Source: Chlorobium sp.
GTDB taxonomy: Bacteria > Bacteroidota > Chlorobiia > Chlorobiales > Chlorobiaceae
Direction of reading: 5' to 3'
DNA: 39,476 nucleotides
Assembly: GCA_005843815.1 (NCBI GenBank)
Contig: SZYA01000079.1
Coordinates: 1-39,476, forward strand
The notes beneath the pieces are model-generated. The model was not told the DNA's origin and searched no databases. It worked only from the letters and a program-made list of their open reading frames with translations. The position numbers were made by a program, and so were the translations under genes. Shown piece after piece: positions 35,323 through 39,476 of the stretch; the first letter of the stretch is position 1, and each line of letters opens with the position of its first letter.

Positions 35323-36384
35323 ATGTTATGGAATGCGCTTCAGGGGGTTTATCTGATCCCCTCACTCATTGTACTCTTTGCCCTGCTCTTTTATTTCGGG
35401 GCAAATTCTCTCTCCGTTAAAATTATTGCGCTTCTTCGTTCAGCGATCAGGGGGTTCACTATTCCGCTGGAGATTATGGCTTTGCCATTCCGGCTGCTTG
35501 TCTCCCTGATTGGGCTGGCTATTCTTTTTCATTACCTCCCCTTCTCCCCAAATACTCTGGAGCTGCTTAACCACGCTCTCCTGGTGATTGCCATTATCGG
35601 AACGGCATGGTTTATCATCCGATCGCTCGTTGTGCTGGAACATTTTATTCTTCAGTACTATGCGGCCAAAGTTCGTGAAAACGAAGCGGCACGAAAAATT
35701 GCCACGCATGTCAGCCTTGCCCGCAAGATTCTGGATGCGCTGTGTGTGCTCCTAACCATTGCCGGTGTGCTGATGACCTTCGATACGGTTCGTCAGGTCG
35801 GGCTGAGCATTCTAGCTTCAGCAGGTATTGTGAGTGTCATGTTTGGTTTTGCTGCCCAGAAAAGCCTGACGACGCTCATCTCCGGCATTCAGATTGCAAT
35901 AACCCAGCCGATCAGCATTGGTGATGAGGTTGTTGTCGAGAACGAAAAGGGAAAAATTGAGGAGATTACCCTCACCTACGTGGTGGTGCAACTTTGGGAT
36001 CAGCGTCGTATGATTGTGCCCATTACCTGGTTTATTGATCGTCCCTTCCAGAACTGGAGCAGAACCTCAACGGAGCTTCTTGGTACGGTTTTTCTCTACA
36101 TCGATTATGCCATTCCCCCTGAAACGCTGCGCCATGAGCTGGAGAGGATAGTTGACTCTACTCCGCTTTGGGACAAGAGAGTTGCCCGGCTGCAGGTGAC
36201 CAACTCCTCCGACAAATCTGTCGAAGTGCGGGCGCTGCTCAGTGCGGTGAATGCTGCTGCGCTCTGGGATCTTCGCTGTCTGGTGCGTGAAGAGTTGATT
36301 GCCTTTTTGCGGCTCAACTATCCGTTACTGCTGCCGAAAGTGATGCTGGAGATGGAGCCCTCAGGCAGCACCGTGGAGAAATAA
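35323..36384 (+). CDS. Mechanosensitive channel, MscS family
   Basis: A 353-residue inner-membrane channel. Transmembrane segments lie near residues 8-26, 42-65, 76-98 and 130-165. The last is the pore-lining helix, ending in F-G-F-A-A-Q-K-S-L. The cytoplasmic beta domain follows (I-S-I-G-D-E-V-V-V-E, then E-I-T-L-T-Y-V-V-V-Q-L-W-D-Q-R-R-M-I-V-P), then a C-terminal alpha/beta part. It opens under membrane tension to release solutes on osmotic downshift. A GGAGAGAGG ribosome binding site favours the ATG at 35323 over the one at 35320. Confidence 0.9.
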   Translation: MLWNALQGVYLIPSLIVLFALLFYFGANSLSVKIIALLRSAIRGFTIPLEIMALPFRLLVSLIGLAILFHYLPFSPNTLELLNHALLVIAIIGTAWFIIRSLVVLEHFILQYYAAKVRENEAARKIATHVSLARKILDALCVLLTIAGVLMTFDTVRQVGLSILASAGIVSVMFGFAAQKSLTTLISGIQIAITQPISIGDEVVVENEKGKIEEITLTYVVVQLWDQRRMIVPITWFIDRPFQNWSRTSTELLGTVFLYIDYAIPPETLRHELERIVDSTPLWDKRVARLQVTNSSDKSVEVRALLSAVNAAALWDLRCLVREELIAFLRLNYPLLLPKVMLEMEPSGSTVEK

Positions 36385-36425
36385 AATGTGAGTTGTAACA
36401 TCGGTAATTTGTTTTGATAAAAAAA

Positions 36426-36434
36426 AAGGAGGAG
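36426..36434 (+). promoter_or_regulatory. Strong ribosome binding site of the FKBP gene
   Basis: AAGGAGGAG lies 4 bases before the ATG at 36439. It is a near-complete match to the anti-Shine-Dalgarno sequence and settles the start. Confidence 0.8.
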
Positions 36435-36438
36435 TTGT

Positions 36439-36867
36439 ATGGCGCAGGCAAAAAAAGGGGACAAGGTATTGGTTCATTATACCGGCACCCTTGATGATGG
36501 CACAGTGTTCGACACATCGGCAGAGCGTGAACCGTTGAAGTTTACTGCGGGTGGTGGAGAGGTTATTGCCGGGTTTGATAGTGCTGTTCTTGATATGGCA
36601 CCTGGTGACAAGAGGGTCACCGTTATTCCTGCTGTGGAGGCTTATGGAGAGCACAGCAAGGAGCTTGTGACTGAGGTTGACCGCACAAGGTTCCCTGCTG
36701 ATATGGAGCTTGAGCTTGGCCAGCAGCTTCAGGTAGGAATGGAGGATGGCAATCAGGCTGTAGTTATGATTGTTGATTTGGGCGACACATCGGTGACGCT
36801 TGATGCCAACCATCCTTTGGCTGGCCAGCAGCTCACCTTTGAGATTGAGCTTGTGGAGATTCTGTGA
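36439..36867 (+). CDS. FKBP-type peptidyl-prolyl isomerase, SlyD-like
   Basis: A 142-residue cytoplasmic folding helper. The FKBP half opens with [22 protein letters not shown] and closes with [10 protein letters not shown]. The chaperone insert-in-flap domain is at about residues 70-125. There is no His/Cys-rich metal-binding tail, which in E. coli SlyD supplies nickel for hydrogenase. It is notable that it stands next to, and convergent with, a NiFe hydrogenase gene, but without that tail a nickel role is doubtful. Confidence 0.9.
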   Translation: MAQAKKGDKVLVHYTGTLDDGTVFDTSAEREPLKFTAGGGEVIAGFDSAVLDMAPGDKRVTVIPAVEAYGEHSKELVTEVDRTRFPADMELELGQQLQVGMEDGNQAVVMIVDLGDTSVTLDANHPLAGQQLTFEIELVEIL

Positions 36868-36872
36868 GTTTG

Positions 36873-36909
36873 CAAGGCAGGGGAGGAGGGTGGTACCCTC
36901 CCTGCCTTG
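36873..36909. terminator. Hairpin between the FKBP gene and the hydrogenase large subunit
   Basis: CAAGGCAGGG at 36873-36882 pairs with CCCTGCCTTG at 36900-36909. Inner bases AGGGT and ACCCT extend the stem around a four-base bulge. It sits between convergent genes. There is no T-run on either side, so it may be a weak or factor-dependent terminator. Confidence 0.5.
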
Positions 36910-36982
36910 AGCTTCTGCCTGGTGACTGTAGATACTCCAGAGTTTGTATCTCACAGAAAAGAAGGAACTTCGTGAATTGCTT

Positions 36983-38257
36983 TCAATGCACCGAGCAGGA
37001 GATACAGGGGTCGTATGAGCGCACCACCATTTCACACAGTTTCGTTATCTCGCCATCACTTTTTCCTTCCTTGAGAGCCTGTTGTACCAGTGCTTGCAGA
37101 TCAAGGTGGATATTGGCGTTATTCTGCGTCGTTGGAATGATGCAGTCTGCCTTGGCCACTTTTCCCTGCTCGTCGATTTCAATATGGTGATAGAGGATGC
37201 CGCGTGGTGCTTCGACCGCACCGGTTGCCGCACCGGCTTTTGGTGTGTAAGGGGTTATTATCTCCGCAAGATCACTCTCAAGAAGTGAGTTAACAAGCTC
37301 TTCAGCATCTTCAAGAATATGAACGCACTCAACAAGCTGGGCGATGTTGTTCATAAAGGGGTTGTGACACACCGGCTGGAGCCCGAAGCTTTCGGCGCAC
37401 TCTCTTGCTTTCGGGTGCAGCAGATGGCTGTTGTTGTTAAAGCGAGCCAGGGCTCCTGCCGCCGACGATTCTCGGCTGAGTCTGGTAAACTTCGATGTGG
37501 AAAAATCGCGGGTGTACTCGTTGGTCATCAGGAGATAGTCATTCTCCTCCCGGTCAACGCCGTCTGTTGAGACAAGATGCCCGCCAATTGCGGGATAGGT
37601 TGAGCCGTTTGAGAGTGAGATAAATTCTGTTTCACGGATGAAATCAGGGATGGTGAGGGAGCGGAAAAAAGTGCAGGCGCTCTCAAGCGCCGGTTTTCTC
37701 TCCTGAATCATCGTGCGAAGGTGCAAGAGCTTCTCTTTGTCAGGAGCTTTGCTCAGCCCGCCGACCACGAGGCTGACCGGGTGGGTGCAGCGTCCGGTTG
37801 TCACCGTGCTGATCTCGTTGCCAAGCTCCTTGAGCTGAAGCCCCGCCCTGACCAGATCGGGGTGAGACTGAATCAGCGGCAGAACGCTGGAGGTGCCCGC
37901 AAAATCGGGCGCGATGAGAAAAAAGAGATGCAGTGCATGGCTCTGGAGGGTCTCGCCGTGCATTGCCAGTAACCTTGTCTTCTCTGCCATAACCGGCGGC
38001 TCAATTTCCATGGCCCGTTCAACCGCCCTGATGCTTGCAAGTGAGTGGCTGATGGAGCAGATACCGCAAATTCTTGATGTCAGAAAAGGAACTCGCTCGG
38101 CACTCATTCCCTTGAGCATCACCTCAAAAAAGCGTGGAGTCTCCACAATAGCCCAGCGAGCATCAACAAGCTCGCCATCCCTGATCGTGATCTGGATGTT
38201 GGCGTGCCCTTCCACTCTGGTCAGGTGATGGATATCAAGTGAGTAGTCACGTTTCAT
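36983..38257 (-). CDS. NiFe hydrogenase large subunit (group 3-like, HydA/HyhL type)
   Basis: A 424-residue catalytic subunit carrying the NiFe site. The L1 motif [10 protein letters not shown] supplies Cys64 and Cys67; the L2 motif D-P-C-I-S-C-S-V-H supplies Cys418 and Cys421. The last residue, His424, is directly followed by TGA, so the cleavable C-terminal peptide found in most NiFe hydrogenases is absent. I chose the start at 38257: the frame above it is the end of the small-subunit gene, and M-K-R-D-Y-S is the natural N-terminus. The start overlaps the small-subunit stop by 11 bases, implying translational coupling. Sequence type fits the cytoplasmic sulfhydrogenase-like enzymes described in green sulfur bacteria. 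Confidence 0.93.
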   Translation of the reverse strand: MKRDYSLDIHHLTRVEGHANIQITIRDGELVDARWAIVETPRFFEVMLKGMSAERVPFLTSRICGICSISHSLASIRAVERAMEIEPPVMAEKTRLLAMHGETLQSHALHLFFLIAPDFAGTSSVLPLIQSHPDLVRAGLQLKELGNEISTVTTGRCTHPVSLVVGGLSKAPDKEKLLHLRTMIQERKPALESACTFFRSLTIPDFIRETEFISLSNGSTYPAIGGHLVSTDGVDREENDYLLMTNEYTRDFSTSKFTRLSRESSAAGALARFNNNSHLLHPKARECAESFGLQPVCHNPFMNNIAQLVECVHILEDAEELVNSLLESDLAEIITPYTPKAGAATGAVEAPRGILYHHIEIDEQGKVAKADCIIPTTQNNANIHLDLQALVQQALKEGKSDGEITKLCEMVVRSYDPCISCSVH

Positions 38258-38987
38258 CGGTAGCGGCCGGTTCAAAAGCGTTATAAAAGGAAAGTTTTTC
38301 ATGCAGGTCGCTGTCGCTCAGTTTTCTCTCCCTTACCAGTTCAAGAAAGGCGGGCATGTTGAGCTCCTCAGCCGGGCCACGGCACCCCAGACAAGCCGTT
38401 TTGCCGGTAGGGCAGACCGCATTGCATCCAGCGCGGGTAATCGGGCCGAGGCAAATTTCGCCAAGCTCAAAGAGGCAGGTGTTGAGCTGCTGCTTGCACT
38501 CCACACAGACGGGATAGTTCGGAAGCGCAGGCATCGAATCTGTGGCGAGGCTCACGATAATCCGTTCAACCTCCTCCTTGGCAACCGGGCATCCGGGAAT
38601 GGCCAGGTCGACCTTTACGATATCGCTGATTTTCCGCACCGGCAGTGTGTCAACCGCCATATCACCATAGACCTCCCTGACTGTTTCATCCAACTGGAAC
38701 CTGTTCTTCAGGCTGTTGACCCCACCGAAACAGGCGCAGGTGCCGAAAGCCACCAGCACTTTCGCCTGCTGCCGTATCTTCAGCAGCCGTTCCACCTCTT
38801 CCTGGCGGCTGATACTCCCTTCGATAAACGCGATGTCGTAATCGTCATGCTTTTCTGACAAGATCTCCCTGAAGTTTCTGATGTCAAGCAGCTCAAGAAA
38901 GTCGGCGAGTGTTGACTCCCTGTTGGCAAGCTGCAACTGGCACCCTTCGCAGCAGGTAAAGTCAAACGAGGCAATTTTCAGCTTCAT
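38247..38987 (-). CDS. NiFe hydrogenase small subunit (group 3-like, HydD/HyhS type)
   Basis: A 246-residue electron-transfer subunit. The proximal [4Fe-4S] ligands fit the N-terminal C-C-E-G-C (12-16), F-G-T-C-A-C-F-G-G and I-P-G-C-P-V. A second cysteine-rich part from about residue 160 ([11 protein letters not shown], then C-N-A-V-C-P, then C-L-G-C-R-G) suggests further clusters, as in HydD/MvhG-like proteins. No Tat signal, so it is cytoplasmic. The diaphorase partner genes (HydB, HydG type) expected upstream are not in the window: a toxin-antitoxin pair lies there instead, 38 bases away. Confidence 0.92.
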   Translation of the reverse strand: MKLKIASFDFTCCEGCQLQLANRESTLADFLELLDIRNFREILSEKHDDYDIAFIEGSISRQEEVERLLKIRQQAKVLVAFGTCACFGGVNSLKNRFQLDETVREVYGDMAVDTLPVRKISDIVKVDLAIPGCPVAKEEVERIIVSLATDSMPALPNYPVCVECKQQLNTCLFELGEICLGPITRAGCNAVCPTGKTACLGCRGPAEELNMPAFLELVRERKLSDSDLHEKLSFYNAFEPAATDET

Positions 38988-39025
38988 AAAAAATTATCCA
39001 AAACACTGTAAAAAATGGCGGTGAG

Positions 39026-39352
39026 TTATGATTTTCCGATGATTTGTTTTGGCATCAGTTTGATTTCCAGTTCGCAGCCGACTGCATCGGCGTATTTCCT
39101 CAACGTGGCAACAGAGGGGGTATGCTTGTCGCCGGATTCAAGTCTGGAGATGGCGCTTTTTGACGTGCCAATTTTCAGAGCTACAGCTTCTTGCGTCATA
39201 CCTGATTGCTGGCGGGCGGCAAGGAGTTCCCGTACCAGGGCATACTTCGGCCCAAGAGCCTCATACCCCGCTTCAAATTCTTTATTGACCATCGCCTTGC
39301 GGAGAAATTCTTCGTGATTGTGCTCCACAGGCTGGTATTTCAAATCATCCAT
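39026..39352 (-). CDS. XRE-family antitoxin (HigA-like)
   Basis: A 108-residue protein with a Cro/C1-type helix-turn-helix at about residues 43-97 (R-E-L-L-A-A-R-Q-Q-S-G-M-T-Q-E-A-V-A, then T-S-K-S-A-I-S-R-L-E-S-G). The N-terminal 40 residues would contact the toxin. Its start overlaps the end of the upstream toxin gene by 8 bases, and its AAGGAGG ribosome binding site lies inside that gene. The toxin-first order is typical of higBA. It would neutralise the toxin and repress the operon. Confidence 0.88.
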   Translation of the reverse strand: MDDLKYQPVEHNHEEFLRKAMVNKEFEAGYEALGPKYALVRELLAARQQSGMTQEAVALKIGTSKSAISRLESGDKHTPSVATLRKYADAVGCELEIKLMPKQIIGKS

Positions 39353-39476
39353 TGATTACCTCCTTCATTCTTTTAAGCGCAAGCAATAACTCTTTTTGCG
39401 GGGTCGCTTGTGATTTCTTGATAAATGCGTGCAGGATAATTATTCGCCGTCCTGCCTGAAAACAGTAGAGTGCTCT
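39345..39476 (-). CDS. RelE/HigB-type toxin, C-terminal part (cut by window edge)
   Basis: The last 43 codons of a toxin gene that continues beyond the window. They read R-A-L-Y-C-F, then G-R-R-I-I-I-L-H-A-F-I-K-K-S, then T-P-Q-K-E-L-L-L-A-L-K-R. This is the usual C-terminal beta-strand pair and helix of HigB/Gp49-like mRNA interferases. Its TGA lies at 39345-39347, inside the antitoxin start codons. Whether the whole gene is intact cannot be seen. Confidence 0.8.
   Translation of the reverse strand, partial: RALYCFQAGRRIIILHAFIKKSQATPQKELLLALKRMKEVING

Noticed and set aside
36439-36867. SlyD as a nickel donor for the neighbouring hydrogenase
   Set aside because: The protein has no His/Cys-rich metal-binding tail, so adjacency alone does not support the role.
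1-39476. CRISPR arrays, rRNA genes, intact insertion sequences, prophage genes
   Set aside because: No repeat-spacer pattern, rRNA segment or complete transposase was seen anywhere; the heptamer arrays have no spacers.

Overview
The window is chromosomal DNA of a green sulfur bacterium (phylum Chlorobiota, Chlorobium/Pelodictyon type). The decisive marker is a complete fmoA gene for the Fenna-Matthews-Olson bacteriochlorophyll a antenna protein. It is supported by a crtC - Rieske - fused cytochrome b cluster typical of the group, the MEP isoprenoid genes ispE and ispH, and a group 3-type NiFe hydrogenase pair. I cannot fix the species from sequence alone.

Layout. 1-3.2 kb: the C-terminal end of an AAA-ATPase/PD-(D/E)XK nuclease-like protein, the GDP-L-fucose operon fcl-gmd, REP-like palindromes, and a broken N-terminal piece of a similar AAA protein. 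3.2-6.6 kb: a lipid/multidrug-type ABC exporter, a MerR regulator and fmoA; the last two share a perfect bidirectional terminator. 6.9-11.3 kb: lnt, a sigma-54 activator with no sensor domain behind a SPOR protein, and ispE. 11.4-14.5 kb: crtC-petC-petB (carotenoid hydratase and Rieske/cytochrome b complex). 14.6-19.5 kb: tRNA-Phe, gltX, ftsH-hup and apt. 19.5-23.8 kb: mtaB, an unrecognised coiled-coil/winged-helix protein, rodA and era. 23.9-27.7 kb: cmk-rpsA and ychF. 27.8-31.9 kb: murI, ispH, a large multi-cluster iron-sulfur flavoprotein and a small membrane protein. 32-33.4 kb: a nitrilase-family enzyme and two gene remnants. 33.4-36.9 kb: gamma-carbonic anhydrase, a protoporphyrinogen oxidase-like FAD enzyme, an MscS channel and an SlyD-like FKBP. 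37-39.5 kb: hydrogenase large and small subunits, preceded by a HigBA-type toxin-antitoxin pair running off the end.

How the genes work together. Most of the window is core metabolism and information processing in short operons. The photosynthetic theme links the antenna protein (fmoA), quinol oxidation (petCB), carotenoid end-group modification (crtC), isoprenoid precursor supply (ispE, ispH) and tetrapyrrole supply (gltX, the protoporphyrinogen oxidase-like gene). Accessory or decaying DNA is confined to the left edge, the 32.8-33.4 kb patch and the right edge.

I did not find a convincing new multi-gene system. The best second-look items are two four-copy heptanucleotide repeats, one placed at the start of murI and one inside gmd; a hydrogenase large subunit that ends exactly at the last residue of the nickel-binding motif, with no cleavable tail; an orphan 661-residue iron-sulfur flavoprotein; and the unidentified coiled-coil/winged-helix protein. 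There is no gene-free stretch above about 300 bases.
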